Positions 11,341 through 22,917 of a stretch of 64,000 bases of DNA are shown here, piece after piece. The stretch's first letter is position 1; each line of letters begins with the position of its first letter. The translations under genes were made by a program, and so were the position numbers. The notes beneath the pieces were generated by a model. That model was not told where the DNA came from and did no database searches. It saw only the letters and a list, made by a program, of their open reading frames with translations. Source of the stretch: Falciphora oryzae (lineage: Eukaryota > Ascomycota > Sordariomycetes > Magnaporthales > Magnaporthaceae); assembly GCA_000733355.1 (NCBI GenBank), contig JNVV01000005.1:216371-280370 (forward strand). Direction: 5' to 3'.

Positions 11341-14332
11341 AGCACCTATCGATAGTAGACGGGGTTGGCGTTGGTTCCTTTTCATGTTTTGTCTTTTGAT
11401 CGTTTCTCACTGTTGTCATACCAAAAACAAACAATACGGTCTGGGCGCAAGGGGTTCGGTTTTGGGCTTGGGATCATTACTACGAAGACGGGCTTCGGGC
11501 AGGCGTTCCATGTGCCCTCTTTTGAGTTGGCAAACCCCACATCGACACTCCGACTGAATGTGTGTCTCAGGGGAAGTCCAAGGTGGGAGGGGTTGGGAAT
11601 ACAATTGATACAACTTGGTACAGCAATACAAAGTAAGCTTACCTGGCACCTGCACAACATCGCATTTGCGAGTGGACCAATTCGCATTCGAGTGAGACAA
11701 ATTGCCGAGAAATTGAAAGTGTCAGGTGCATGAGAAAAACCGAGAAACGCTCGGTTTCGCAGCCGGGCAATTGAAGGTTAGAGAAGGGGAAGACTTCTTG
11801 GGTCGCAATTGCTTCTCTAGGTTCACAGTCTGCAGATGAGGTGGTGCCAGAGACCCGGAGAAAGTGCCCCAGAGCAGAGGCGTCGGAGCTCCGTAGAAGG
11901 GAGACATGAACCTGCCCCTTTGCCGCTGCAAGACAAGCATCGGGGTCGGGGACTCTTTGGTAGCAAGAAGGTGGCGTCGGGGATCGTCGACGCCGGCGGC
12001 GGTGGCTATTCTAAGAGGCGCCTTTGGGCTGAAAACAGAATCTCTTAGCTGTCAAGTGTGTTCTTAGAATGCATGTGCGGCAAGCCTCAAGTGACCTGCT
12101 CCTTTTATTACCGATATAGTACCAAGTACGTGCTGAATGTCGACAGCGGCCGCGGGAGATCGAAAGCTACCTTAATCTCAGCTCGCAAAGTAGATTCATG
12201 GTGAATGGCGTGGGCGTCGCAATAATATGACGAGGCCCGACAGGCGCCCATGATCTGTGATCGAAGTTACGGTAACACGGTCCCTGGATTTAGAGCCTGT
12301 GGATCCTCGCCCAGCGAAACGGCGAACGGCGGGCCACTCAGCAGGGCCTGCTGGACACGCACCAGGCTGTTCGGATGAGGGTGGCCGTTTCCAGATGGGA
12401 TCGACTGGGTCGCATCAAAGGAAATTTGGCTGCACAAAAACCTGGCACCTGGCCCGCCCCCAAGTCTCCCCGGCTTTTGTGGCCTCATGCTAAATACGAG
12501 CAAGCATATTCGACCACGAGGTGCAATTAGCAGTCGAGCGCCACCACCACTCCTTTATTTTAACCTGCCAGCCTGCGCCGGATCGCGGATCACGTAGCAC
12601 CGCCATCGTCTCGGATGCTTCCAGGAGCATCCGGGCATGAATCCCCAAGAGACTGGTTTTCCGGTTGGCCATACAGGGAGCAAGGTGGGCTGGTGGGCTC
12701 GTGGGGAATGGGGAGACAAAGTCCAGAATCGCTCCCGCCTCGATCCCGGTTTTGCTGACTCAAACAAGATTGACCGCCTTATTAAGGGGCCTCGATTCAG
12801 TGTGTGGACTACCGAGGATCGGGCTGATGACGATCGTCGCTGGCTCGTGCTGATTTGTGCATTCCGCCCAGCGCAACACAACAACAAACCAACAGTGACT
12901 TTATGTTTCTTGTGCAGCCACTGTTTGTTTTTCTCTCGTCCCCCTTGCCTTCCCAGTGGCCGCAACACGGGACGAGGGTCAAGACCGCCACGAACGAACG
13001 GCAATCCTCCAAGCAACGCTACACGCGCGATGACGGATTTGCTAATATCGCTTAACTCATTTCCCAGTCACCTTTTTATTTTTATTTTTATTTTATTTTT
13101 TAAGCCGAGCCTCCCCTGACCGGGCCCCGCCGTGGCAGGAAGGGTGGGGCTCGGGGGACCCTGGGCGGGTGGTGCCTGCCAACCTGCCTGGGTCGGCGAG
13201 TCGCTGCAGGAACAGACGAAGCTCAGCCAACCAACCACACGCCGTCCAGTCCACAATTACCGGCCCCTTTTTCCTGATAGCCACATTATTTTCTCTTGTG
13301 TTGTTCCCAGGTCCGCAATTTGCAATGCGGCCAGCCCAGCACTTTCACCTCGCAAGGCCACGATAGCCTGCTCTCCGCCATCCCATCCACCTTCCGTGGG
13401 CTGGCTGATCGATCGACGAGGGAGTCTCGGCTGTGCGGTAGGGACAAGTCGACGTGGACATTGACGGTGACTGACACAGCACGTCCACCGCAGCCGCAGG
13501 ACCGGCATTAATACCATGTCTGTCGTTCGTTGGTTTGGCACCGACGCAGCCCTAGCGCGCATTAGCTTGCGGGCTCCTCCTTAGCGGCGATTGTGCCTGC
13601 CATCCAATGTTTTCGTCCCGTCTCTCCTTTTCCTGACTGGCCCCCGGCCGTCAGCGCCGTTGTCTGTGGGCATCTCCCGTAAGGGATTACGGTGTCCAAT
13701 TTCCATGGCATCTTGGGCCATCCACCAATGGACCACCGCCTCCTGTCCAGGCTCATCTTGGGGCCCCACAGACGGGTACAGTCGAGGCGCCGGGCAATGG
13801 CACCCTCCTCCCTGCGTCTTCGCGGAAGCAGGGTGGGCACGGGCGCGCTTGCTGCTCACCGCGCCTGGCCTCCTTGGCCCGCTGGTCGATGGGCTCTCGG
13901 CTTGCCTGGGCAGGGTGGTGGGTGACGGGGTTGCGAGAGCGCCCCATCCTGGCGCCCTCCACCGCACCGCCCACTGACCAACGCGGCGCCGACTTCTCCC
14001 CACCGCCATGAGCGCAATCAGCAGCCATGGGTGTGCCTCCGAAATGGGTGGAGGGTCAGGGTCTCCTTTCCCCTGGGACGCCCACCCACACCCGGCCTGC
14101 CCGCCCGCCGGCCATAATAACGCGCTGCCCTCGGGTTTTTTCTTCTGCACATCGCCTTTCTTCCCTTCCTCTTCCCCACGAAGACGTCTCTGGAGGTTGC
14201 CCTTGTCAACTTGAGCGCAGCTCTCGGCTTTGTCGTTCCCTTTCGTCTCCCTAATACCGCTTCACTCGTTCAGCGGGCACTCATTAAGACAACCTAATTC
14301 AGAAAATCCTTAGACCTTATTGTTCGGTAGCT
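11341..14332. other. Gene-poor region
   Basis: About 3 kb without a supported gene lies between the small secreted gene and the GH17 gene. Open frames here are short, overlap on both strands and lack motifs. The right-hand part is probably the promoter and leader of the GH17 gene. Confidence 0.55.
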
Positions 14333-15988
14333 ATGAAGGGCTTCACCGTCGCCGCCGCTGTTGCGGCGCTGGCCAACGGCGCCACGGCCCACCACGCCCA
14401 CCGCCACGCCCACGGCCTGTTCGAGAAGCGCGGCTTCAACGACACCGGCGTCTGCATGCCTGAGTGCAAGACCTACTACACCACCATCTACGGTGAGCCG
14501 ACCCTCGTCCCGGAGAAGCCCGCCTTCACCCCGGCCGCCGTCCCGACCACAACCTCGGCCCCGGCTGTGCCTAAGACCACGGCTCCCCCGACGGTCCCGA
14601 CCCCGATCCAAGAGATCTGCCCTACGCCTGGCACCTACACCTTCCCGGCCAAGACCATCACTCTCACCGAGACCACCACCGTCTGCGGTGCTGAGCCCAC
14701 AAAGGTTCCCTCGGGCACCCACACACTGGGCGGTGTCACCACCGTCGTGACCACCGCCACCACTGTGGTCTGCCCCGTTGCCACCGTCGAGCCCCTCCCC
14801 AACGGCGATGTCACCAGCATCATCAAGACGACCACCTACGTCTGCCCCGCCGCGGGCACCTACACCATTGGTCCCGTCACCACCACCGTGACCAAGGAGA
14901 AGGAGGTTCTGGTTCCCGTTGTGACCGTCTACCCCCCGGGCACCTACACTGCCCCGGAGGTCGTCACCACCGTGACTGAGACCAGCGTGGTTGTTGTCTG
15001 CCCCTTCACCACCCCTGCCCCGGCTCCGGCCCCGACCGCACCCACCGCTCCGGCCCCTCCCCCGCCGGCGCCCACCTCTGAGGCCCCCAAGGCCCCTGAG
15101 CCTCCCAAGGAGCAGCCCAAGCCGGAGCAGCCCAAGCCTCAGCCCAGCACCCCCGCCACCAGCCCCAACCCCCCTAAGCTGGGCGGTGGCAACCAGTGGG
15201 CCATGACCTACACCCCCTACGGCCCGGGTGGTTTCTGCAAGGATGCCGCCGCTGTTGATGCCGACATCAAGAAGATCAAGGATGGCGGCTTCAGCTCGAT
15301 CCGCGTCTACTCGACCGACTGCGACACCCTCCCCAACGTCGGTGCCGCCTGCAAGAAGTACGGCGTCAAGATGATCATTGGCATCTTCGTCGGTGCCCCT
15401 GGCTGCGACAACGGCAACCCCCACGTCGCCGACCAGATCGCCGCCATTGAGAAGTGGGGTATGTGGGATCTCGTCGAGATGGCCGTCGTCGGTAACGAGG
15501 CCTTGTTCAACGGCTTCTGCACGCCCGACCAGCTCGTCTCCCTCATCACCAAGGTCCGCACTCTTCTTCGCAGCCACGGCTGCAACGCCCCCGTCACCAC
15601 CACCGACACCGTCAACGGCTGGCAGGGACAGGGCGTCGCCGAGAAGGTCTGCGGTGCCGTCGACGTTGTTGGTGCCAACATCCACGCCTACTTCAACGGT
15701 GCCGTCCAGCCCTCGGGCGCTGGTGACTTCGTCAAGGGCCAGCTCCAGATCGTTTCGTCGCTCTGCGGTGGCAAGGCCGGCTACATCATGGAGTCGGGCT
15801 GGCCCAGCGCTGGTAACTGCATTGGCAGCTCGTGCCCCGGCAAGGAGGCCCAGGCCACCGCCATCAAGTCGATCCAGAGCTCCGTCGGTGGCCAGACCGT
15901 CTTCTTCAGCTTCACTGACGACGACTGGAAGGCGCCCGGCGACTGCAACTGCGAGAGGAGCTGGGGTTGCGGCAGCCTCTTCGCCTAA
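14333..15988 (+). CDS. btgE: Secreted GH17 cell-wall glucanase, BtgE-like
   Basis: A single exon encodes 551 residues. Residues 1-19 form a signal peptide, followed by a His-rich stretch and a dibasic EKR site typical of Kex2 processing. Residues about 95-230 hold three degenerate repeats of the form GTYT...TTVT...VCP, then a Pro/Ala/Glu-rich linker to about residue 280. The C-terminal half is a GH17 (beta-1,3-glucanase-like) domain; the predicted acid/base is E389 in VVGNEA and the nucleophile is E487 in YIMESGWPS. This layout matches fungal BtgE/Scw-type wall proteins that act on beta-1,3-glucan during wall remodelling. Codon use is strongly biased towards C-ending codons, suggesting high expression. 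It has no C-terminal GPI signal. Confidence 0.88.
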   Translation: MKGFTVAAAVAALANGATAHHAHRHAHGLFEKRGFNDTGVCMPECKTYYTTIYGEPTLVPEKPAFTPAAVPTTTSAPAVPKTTAPPTVPTPIQEICPTPGTYTFPAKTITLTETTTVCGAEPTKVPSGTHTLGGVTTVVTTATTVVCPVATVEPLPNGDVTSIIKTTTYVCPAAGTYTIGPVTTTVTKEKEVLVPVVTVYPPGTYTAPEVVTTVTETSVVVVCPFTTPAPAPAPTAPTAPAPPPPAPTSEAPKAPEPPKEQPKPEQPKPQPSTPATSPNPPKLGGGNQWAMTYTPYGPGGFCKDAAAVDADIKKIKDGGFSSIRVYSTDCDTLPNVGAACKKYGVKMIIGIFVGAPGCDNGNPHVADQIAAIEKWGMWDLVEMAVVGNEALFNGFCTPDQLVSLITKVRTLLRSHGCNAPVTTTDTVNGWQGQGVAEKVCGAVDVVGANIHAYFNGAVQPSGAGDFVKGQLQIVSSLCGGKAGYIMESGWPSAGNCIGSSCPGKEAQATAIKSIQSSVGGQTVFFSFTDDDWKAPGDCNCERSWGCGSLFA

Positions 15989-17528
15989 AGCGGATGGCAT
16001 AACCCAGAGAGACTATCCGTCTGCTCGACCCCCACCAAACGTGACTTGATCATGCGAATAGATGCGTTTGCGTGGAGGGTAGACGGAGGCTTAATGTTTT
16101 GTTTTTCCTTCCGTTTCCTTTGTCGTTATTCATCTACAGGACAAATATCATGAGGATTCTACTGCATTGCGTCCCATCGGAAATCTTGTTCGCCAGAGAC
16201 ATGGGACAGTGGAAGGGAACAAAAAGATAAACAAAAAGCTCTTGTGTTTGCCTCTCCAAAGCTTGACGAACCGCTTCACTTTTGTCTAGGAGGAATGAAT
16301 GCCATGAGCTGCATGGTTGTGACGAGGTGCTACGTTTTTTGTAATATTGTGAGCTTTGTATCGTTACTGATCCAAGGCGCGAGTCTAATTCCCCTACCAT
16401 ACCATATTTTGATACAATTTTTCGCATGCTCAACTGCTGGAGTAACCTTGATGCTATAACTTTGAAGTGAGAGGGTGTGGTGTCTTGCTGCACCACATAG
16501 GTATCATCTATGATATTGGTTCGGCAGTGCATTTACTTGATTTGGACCAAGTTCGGGAGTCGAGAGGACGCAATTGTCTCCTAAAACCAAAACATTGGGC
16601 ATTGACTGAAGATTTTCCCATTTTCGAAGAACTCAGTGTTAGGGTGTGGCTATAATCTACCGCGACCACTGCTAGACAAGCAAGATACAGGAACCCTTGT
16701 GTATTATTCGCGTCCTTGACCTGGATTTTTTTTTTCTTCTGTCTCCTCATCCCCCTCACGACCCCGTCTCCATCTTCCCAATATGGGAGGTGTCATTCGG
16801 CCAAAAGCAGCTCCAAGCGACGGTTTAATTGCCCCTGGCAGTGTCCCGCTTTTAATACGCCGTGCCTCTTTTCGACCCCTTCCCCAAGATACGTCGGCTC
16901 TTTCTTGCTGTCGCTATCATGGTATCATTTTACCTTGGCCCACGATCCGCGAGCGGGAGCAGGTCACAAGACTCTGCCAAGACATGGGGTATGGAGTAGA
17001 CAAGCAAGGAAGAGCCGGCCAATTGCCGGCGATTGCCGGACGGGAGTTCATGAGGCACAAGGAAAAAAGCTGCTGCAAACGTCTGCCGCTCCAATCACGA
17101 GTTGTGCGGTTTGCCGGAACGAGGTGAATCCACCAGCCACGCCACGCCATGCCCCAAGTTTTGGGTCGGGGAAGGCGGATATCAAAGCTGGAGGGGGCGG
17201 GAGCTCTGCAGGTACGACGACGGTCTTTCTCGGGCATTGCGCCGAATGCGGACCGAGAGCAGAACAGAGGCGGGTTGCCCTTTGGCGGGGACTGTGGAGG
17301 GACCGTGGAGGAAGGCACCGACGTCAGATGGGGAAGTCGCCTCCTGGCCCCTCCTCTGCTGGCTGCTCATGGCAGTGGATGGCAGGCCATGACATGGGTA
17401 ACCGGGGCCATAAAAGGGGACCTGTCCCCCTCGCACCTTCCCTCCTAGGGAGCAGGCTGGGTAGGCAGCTTGGTAACCCCAGCCCAGCCGAGTGAGAAAC
17501 GGTCTCAACAACCGTCGGAAACATCACC
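15989..17528. other. Intergenic region between the GH17 and GH2 genes
   Basis: About 1.5 kb of non-coding sequence. The first part is AT-richer 3' flank, and the last few hundred bases are the GH2 promoter with a CATAAAAG TATA-like element near 17409. No gene is supported. Confidence 0.55.
17409..17416 (+). promoter_or_regulatory. TATA-like element (CATAAAAG)
   Basis: It lies about 115 bp upstream of the GH2 start codon at 17529, in a GC-rich setting. Several GGGG-containing sites nearby could be CreA-type sites, but this is too weak to annotate individually. Confidence 0.4.
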
Positions 17529-20132
17529 ATGCCGGCCCGCCACTCCTCCCAGACCGGCCGCCGCCTCGGACTCCTGGGCCTGATCATGCTCTTCCTACAC
17601 CATGCGGCCGCCAGCCGCCAGCGCTCCAGCCTCAACTCGGGCTGGCGCTTCCAGCGCTTCAACTCGAGCCCGGACGGACTCAGCTACGACACCCTGAAGC
17701 CGTGGCTGCTGCCCTCGGCCAACGACTTCATCGTCGACGGGTCCCGCCACACGCGGCCGTCGGACGAGCCCGCGCCCGTCGCGCAGGCCGCCGCCTCCTT
17801 CGACGACAGCGCCTGGACGCTGCTGAACGTCCCCCACGACTGGGCCATCGAGGCGCCCTTCTACACGGGGCCCAACCCGGTCGTTGGCGGCAACATGGGC
17901 CGCCTGCCCAGCCACGGCGTCGGATGGTACCGCCGCACCTTCTCTGTGGACGCCGGGGACGAAGGAAAGACGGTGTACCTCGAGGTGGATGGCGCCATGT
18001 CGTACGCGGCTGTCTGGCTCAACGGCCACATCGTCGGCGGCTGGCCCTATGGCTACGCCTCGTTCCGCCTCGACCTCACCCCATACCTTGTCGCCGGCGA
18101 CAACCAGCTCGCCATCCGCCTGGACCAGCCCCTTGAGTCGTCCCGCTGGTACCCCGGCGGTGGCATCTACCGCGACGTCTGGCTGACCAAGGTGAGCCCC
18201 GCGCACGTCGGCCAGTGGGGTACCTTCATCACGACCAGCGACGTCTCGGCCCAGTCGGCCAAGGTGAACCTCGTCGTGCAGGTCGAGAACTCGGGCGCTG
18301 CTAATGTCGAGGTCTCGGTGGTCACCGACATCCACTTCCGCGACGGCGGGAGCAGCACCAAGGTGGCCACCATCGCCGGCGCCACCGTCGCCGTGGCCAA
18401 GGGCGCCAAGAACTCGACAACGGGCTCGACCACGCTCTCGAGCCCCAAGCTCTGGGGGCCCAAGCCCAACCAGGAGCCCAATCTGCACGTGGCCGTGACG
18501 CGCGTGTACGACGCGGCCAGCGGGCAGCTGCTAGACGAGTACGAGACGACGTTTGGCGTGCGGTCGCTGCGGTATGCGGGCGACGGCCTGTACGTCAACG
18601 GTGAGCGCGTCTACCTCAAGGGCGTGTGCCAGCACCACGACCTGGGCTCGCTGGGCGCCGCCTTCAACATGCCCGCCGCGCGCCGGCAGCTCGAGATGCT
18701 GACCGACATGGGCTCTAACGCCGTGCGCACCTCGCACAACCCGCCCGCGCCCGAGCTGCTCGACCTGGCCGACCGCCTGGGCATCCTCGTGCTCGACGAG
18801 ATCTTCGACACGTGGGCCTTCCACAAGACCGACAACGACTTTGCCCGCATCTTCCCGGACTGGTCCGAGGCCGACCTGCGCGCCTTCATCCGGCGCGACC
18901 GCAACCACGCCTCCGTCTGGGCCTGGTCGTACGGCAACGAGGTCGAGGAGCAGCGCGTGTCGGGCGGCGAGGCCCAGGCCAAGCGCCTGCACGACATTGT
19001 CAAGTCCGAGGACGCGACGCGCCAGGCCACGCTGGGCATGAACAACGCCGGGCCCGACACGCCCTTCACGGGCGTCGTCGACATCATCGGGCTCAACTAC
19101 CAGGGCGAGGGCAAGGGCTTCGGCGGGCCGACGTTTGAGAACTTCCGCGGCCGCTACCCGGACAAGATGATCTACAGCTCCGAGAGCTCGTCCGTCATCA
19201 GCTCGCGCGGCACCTACCTGTTCCCCGTCACCAGCAAGAACATGGAGGTCGTGAGCATCGAGGGCAACGGCACAGGCACCAACCCGTCCGAGCTGACCGT
19301 CAGTTCGTATGACCTCTATGCCGTCTCCTGGGGCGCGACGCCCGACAAGGTCTTTGCCGCGCAGGACCGCTTCCCCTACGCCGGAGGCGAGTTCGTCTGG
19401 ACGGGCTGGGACTACGTGGGCGAGCCGACGCCCTTCGACGCGCAGTCGCGCAGCAGCTACTTTGGCATCATCGACATGGCCGGCTTCCCCAAGGATCGCT
19501 TCTACCTGTACCAGGCACGCTGGAACCCGAGCGTGCGCATGGCGCACATCCTACCGCACTGGAACTGGCCCGGCCGCGTCGGCCAGGTCACGCCCGTGCA
19601 CGTCTACTCGTCGGCCGACGAGGCCGAGCTCTTCGTCAACGGCCAGTCCCAGGGCCGCAAGAAGCGGGGGCAGTACGAGTACCGCTTCCGTTGGGACGAC
19701 GTCCGCTACGCCCCCGGAGAGGTCCACGTCGCCACCTACAAGGGCGGCGAGGCCTGGGCCAACTCGACGGTGCGCACCACGGGGCCCGCGTCGCAGCTAG
19801 TGGCGTCGTCGTACTGCGACAAGGCCAGCCTGGGCGCGACTGAGGACGACCTGGCCTTTATTTCTGTTGCGGTCGCCGACGCCGAGGGCGACGTCGTCCA
19901 CACGGCCGAGCCGACGCTGCGCTTCTCCGTCAGCGGGCCGGGAGAGCTCGTCACGACCGACAACGGCGACCAGGCCGACTTCAGCTCGTTCAAGTCGCCC
20001 GACCGCAAGGCCTTCCGCGGCCTGGCCCTCGCCATCGTGCGCGCGAAGCCCGGCGGGGGCAGTGGGCCGATCGTCGTCACCGCCGAGGCGGAGGGGCTCA
20101 AGAAGGCCGAGTTTACGCTTACCAAGGCTTGA
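17529..20132 (+). CDS. Secreted glycoside hydrolase family 2 (beta-galactosidase-like)
   Basis: A single exon encodes 867 residues. The N-terminus looks like a signal sequence (hydrophobic LGLLGLIMLFLHHAAAS after a basic start). Domains in order: GH2 jelly-roll sugar-binding domain (about 35-230, with FDDSAW, VPHDWAIE and GWYRRTF), immunoglobulin-like GH2 domain (about 235-345), and TIM barrel (about 350-640). The predicted acid/base is E471 in SYGNEVEE and the nucleophile is E552 in YSSESSS. DUF4982-like and further C-terminal beta-sandwich domains (about 690-867) follow, as in bacterial-type beta-galactosidases. Substrate specificity (galactose, galactan, glucuronide) cannot be read from the sequence. 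Probably extracellular polysaccharide or oligosaccharide breakdown. Confidence 0.85.
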   Translation: MPARHSSQTGRRLGLLGLIMLFLHHAAASRQRSSLNSGWRFQRFNSSPDGLSYDTLKPWLLPSANDFIVDGSRHTRPSDEPAPVAQAAASFDDSAWTLLNVPHDWAIEAPFYTGPNPVVGGNMGRLPSHGVGWYRRTFSVDAGDEGKTVYLEVDGAMSYAAVWLNGHIVGGWPYGYASFRLDLTPYLVAGDNQLAIRLDQPLESSRWYPGGGIYRDVWLTKVSPAHVGQWGTFITTSDVSAQSAKVNLVVQVENSGAANVEVSVVTDIHFRDGGSSTKVATIAGATVAVAKGAKNSTTGSTTLSSPKLWGPKPNQEPNLHVAVTRVYDAASGQLLDEYETTFGVRSLRYAGDGLYVNGERVYLKGVCQHHDLGSLGAAFNMPAARRQLEMLTDMGSNAVRTSHNPPAPELLDLADRLGILVLDEIFDTWAFHKTDNDFARIFPDWSEADLRAFIRRDRNHASVWAWSYGNEVEEQRVSGGEAQAKRLHDIVKSEDATRQATLGMNNAGPDTPFTGVVDIIGLNYQGEGKGFGGPTFENFRGRYPDKMIYSSESSSVISSRGTYLFPVTSKNMEVVSIEGNGTGTNPSELTVSSYDLYAVSWGATPDKVFAAQDRFPYAGGEFVWTGWDYVGEPTPFDAQSRSSYFGIIDMAGFPKDRFYLYQARWNPSVRMAHILPHWNWPGRVGQVTPVHVYSSADEAELFVNGQSQGRKKRGQYEYRFRWDDVRYAPGEVHVATYKGGEAWANSTVRTTGPASQLVASSYCDKASLGATEDDLAFISVAVADAEGDVVHTAEPTLRFSVSGPGELVTTDNGDQADFSSFKSPDRKAFRGLALAIVRAKPGGGSGPIVVTAEAEGLKKAEFTLTKA

Positions 20133-20805
20133 GCGTTGATGGGGTGTGGCAGTGGTAGATGGAAGGAGTGTATGAAGGGAGACGACTTGATGATACAAAA
20201 ATAACTCGTGCGGTTCTTTCTACGGGAGGATTTATAGGTACCTAGCATGTAATCTTGCTGGGTGCTATTAAAAATAACGTGAAACAAACATATGAAAAGG
20301 CATGCATTCCTCATCATCTGTGCTGTCTTTGTGCTATACTTGACAGCTTCTCACCACCATCAGCAAGATAATTGTTGTCTTGTCACACGACCACAGCTGC
20401 CCCAGACTCGGATTTGCGGGGGACCTTGTGCCTGGCGCTAGCCGACCCGGGGACAATGTGGGGTGAGCAGAGCTGGAATGCAAATGCCGAAGGAAGCCGG
20501 ACTTGAAGGAGCTCGGAGGCCATCTCGAACCCTGGCTCTGGGCTTATCTAAGTCGGGGTAGCTCCCAAGGAGGAGGCAGGGTTCAAGGCGAGGAAGCCAA
20601 TTTTGTTGGGTTAGCGCTTCTCCGGCTTCGTCGGCCTGCAGTCTGCCGAGGCTCAAAACACCAGAGGTTGGGTTTACTTGAATACCACCACCGCCTTTCT
20701 GCACACACCAACAACAAAACAACCTACTTAGTACATCTCCTCTTATCTTAAACCAGTAATCCAGGGGGAAAACAGAACCGTAGACTGTCTTCTAGGCAAC
20801 AAACC
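20133..20805. other. Intergenic region between the GH2 and CoA ligase genes
   Basis: It holds 3' flank of the GH2 gene and promoter of the ligase gene. No gene or RNA is seen. Confidence 0.55.
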
Positions 20806-22598
20806 ATGCCATTCTCATCCCCATACAGCCCCATCGACGTGCCAGACGTCGACCTCTGGACGCTGCTCTTCGAGCGGAAATGGAAGCCCTTCCTCGATAG
20901 CAAGGAGCTCTTCACCGACGGCCAAACGGGCCGGTCCCTCGACTACGGCTACCTGCGTAGCGCCGCCCTCGACTTCGGCCACGGGCTCAAGGCGCTCTGG
21001 GGCTGGCGCCGCGGCGACGTGCTGGCCTTTTACACGCCCAACAGCGTCGACACCCCTATCGTCACGGCCGGCCTGCTGTGGGCCGGCGGCGTCGCCTCGC
21101 CCGCGAACCCGCTCTACACGGCCGACGAGCTCGCCTTCCAGCTGCGCGACTCGGGCGCCAAGGCCCTCGTCACCCAGAAGCCGTTCCTCGAGACGGCCGT
21201 GCGCGCCGCCGCCGCCGCGGGCATCCCTGAGGACCGCATCATCCTGGTCGGCGAGCAGCTGACCGACTCGGAAACAGTGCCAGGGACGCAGCAGCAGCAC
21301 CGGTTCAAGCACTACAGCAGCATCAGGGCCACGTTTTACTGCAGCAGATATGCGCAGACGCTCGTCGAGCCGAGCAAGGACCTGGCTTTTCTGGTTTACA
21401 GCTCCGGAACCACTGGTTTGCCCAAGGGTGTTTGCCTGACGCACCGCAACATCGTCGCCAACATCCTGCAGGGCGCGAGGACCGATGGACAGCACCTGCT
21501 GCCTTATGGCGGACTCGATGGCAAAGGCGATAGGATGTTGGGTCTTATCCCATTTTTCCATGTTTATGTCAGTATCGCTCTCGCACCCTGGAGTATTCGT
21601 ATGCCAGAATCGCCGATACGCTTTGTGCGGCCCTAACGCAGCCGAAACAGGGACTCACCTCGTGCATTTTGATGACGATATACGCTGGTTGGGAGGTCGT
21701 CCTCATGGAGCGGTTCGACATGGAAAGGGCGTGCCAGCTGATCGAGAAGCACCGTATCACATACATCTACGTGCCCCCTCCTGTCGTGCTGGCCTTCGCC
21801 AAGAGCCCGGTGGTGGCCAAGTACGACCTCACGTCGCTCAAGATGCTGCACTCGGGCGCCGCGCCCCTGACCAGGGAGCTGACCGAAGCGCTCTGGGACC
21901 GGCTCAAGCTGCCCGTCAAGCAGGGCTACGGGCTGTCCGAGACGGCACCGGTCGTGGCGATCCAGATGCCCGAGGACTGGGCCAAGTTCATGGGCTCGAT
22001 CGGCAAGCTGGTGCCCGGCATGGAGGCGCGCCTGGTCTCGCCCGACGACGGGGCCGAGATCGCGCCCGGCAGCGAGGACAAGCCCGGCGAGCTCTGGGTG
22101 CGCGGCCCCAACGTGTTCCTGGGCTACCTCAACCGGCCCGAGCTGACGCGCGAGGCCATAACCGAGGACGGCTACTTCAAGACGGGCGACATCGTGACGT
22201 GCGACAGGCACGGCAACCTGTACTGCGTCGACCGCCTGAAGGAGCTCATCAAGTACAAGGGCTTCCAGGTCGCCCCCGCCGAGCTCGAGGGCCTGCTGCT
22301 GGGCCACGAGGACGTGCTCGACTGCGGCGTTGTGGGCGTGCAGGACAACGCTGCCGCGACCGAGGTGCCGCGGGCATATGTCGTGCTCAAGCAGCCTTGT
22401 TCCACGGCTGGAGACAGCGAGGCCAAAGCCAAGGCTATTGCCGATTGGATCGCGACCAAGGTGGCGCCACACAAGAGGCTGCGCGGCGGGGTTGTCTTTG
22501 TGTCCGAGATCCCCAAGTCGCCCAGCGGGAAGATCCTGCGTCGGGTTCTGCGCGACATGGTCAAGCAGGAGGAGCGCAAGAGTGGAGCAAAGCTATGA
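20806..22598 (+). CDS. Peroxisomal acyl/4-coumarate-CoA ligase-like enzyme
   Basis: Exons 20806-21567 and 21651-22598 (83-bp phase-0 intron) give 569 residues. It is an adenylate-forming enzyme that would activate a carboxylic acid with ATP and join it to CoA. Motifs: phosphate-binding loop SSGTTGLPKG (199-208), GYGLSET, GELWVRGPNVFLGY, YFKTGDIV, DRLKELIKYKGFQVAP and the C-terminal PKSPSGKILRR with the catalytic Lys. The layout is that of the 4-coumarate-CoA ligase-like family. The protein ends in AKL, a canonical PTS1, so the site of action is probably the peroxisome. The substrate may be an aromatic or medium-chain acid and is not determined. The intron is supported by the junction FFHVY/GLTSCILM. 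Confidence 0.87.
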
Positions 22599-22917
22599 TG
22601 TACGGCGACCTATTTAGTGTGCATGAATCCAGGGGCATGTTTAGCATTTGGGCTGCATGACAAGCAGGTCAGCACCTCTTGATGACGGTCTTTATTCTAG
22701 AAAGTACAAACGCCCAAACATGCATAAATCACGGCATGAATTCCCCCTGATATCGTGCTGCAGAAACGACGGCAAGCAACTGCAGACGGGAGGAGAAAGT
22801 ATGAAGGAGACAGTATTCGTGGACACGTACAATACATCATGTGTGGCGGCGGGTGAGTATCTAGGGGGGGTATCTTTACAAGCCGAGCACATGTCTGGAT
22901 GGCGTGGCTTGATCAGC
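22599..22917. other. Convergent 3' space
   Basis: These 319 bases lie between the stop codons of the ligase and ATP11 genes. They hold only 3' flanks. Confidence 0.6.

Noticed and set aside
14294..16000. 568-codon open frame on minus opposite the GH17 gene
   Set aside because: It is Gly/Asp/Val-rich, created by C-ending codon bias on the sense strand. No family signature is present.
21485..22660. 391-codon frame overlapping the CoA ligase
   Set aside because: Shifted frame of the same exon; the ligase frame contains all adenylation motifs.
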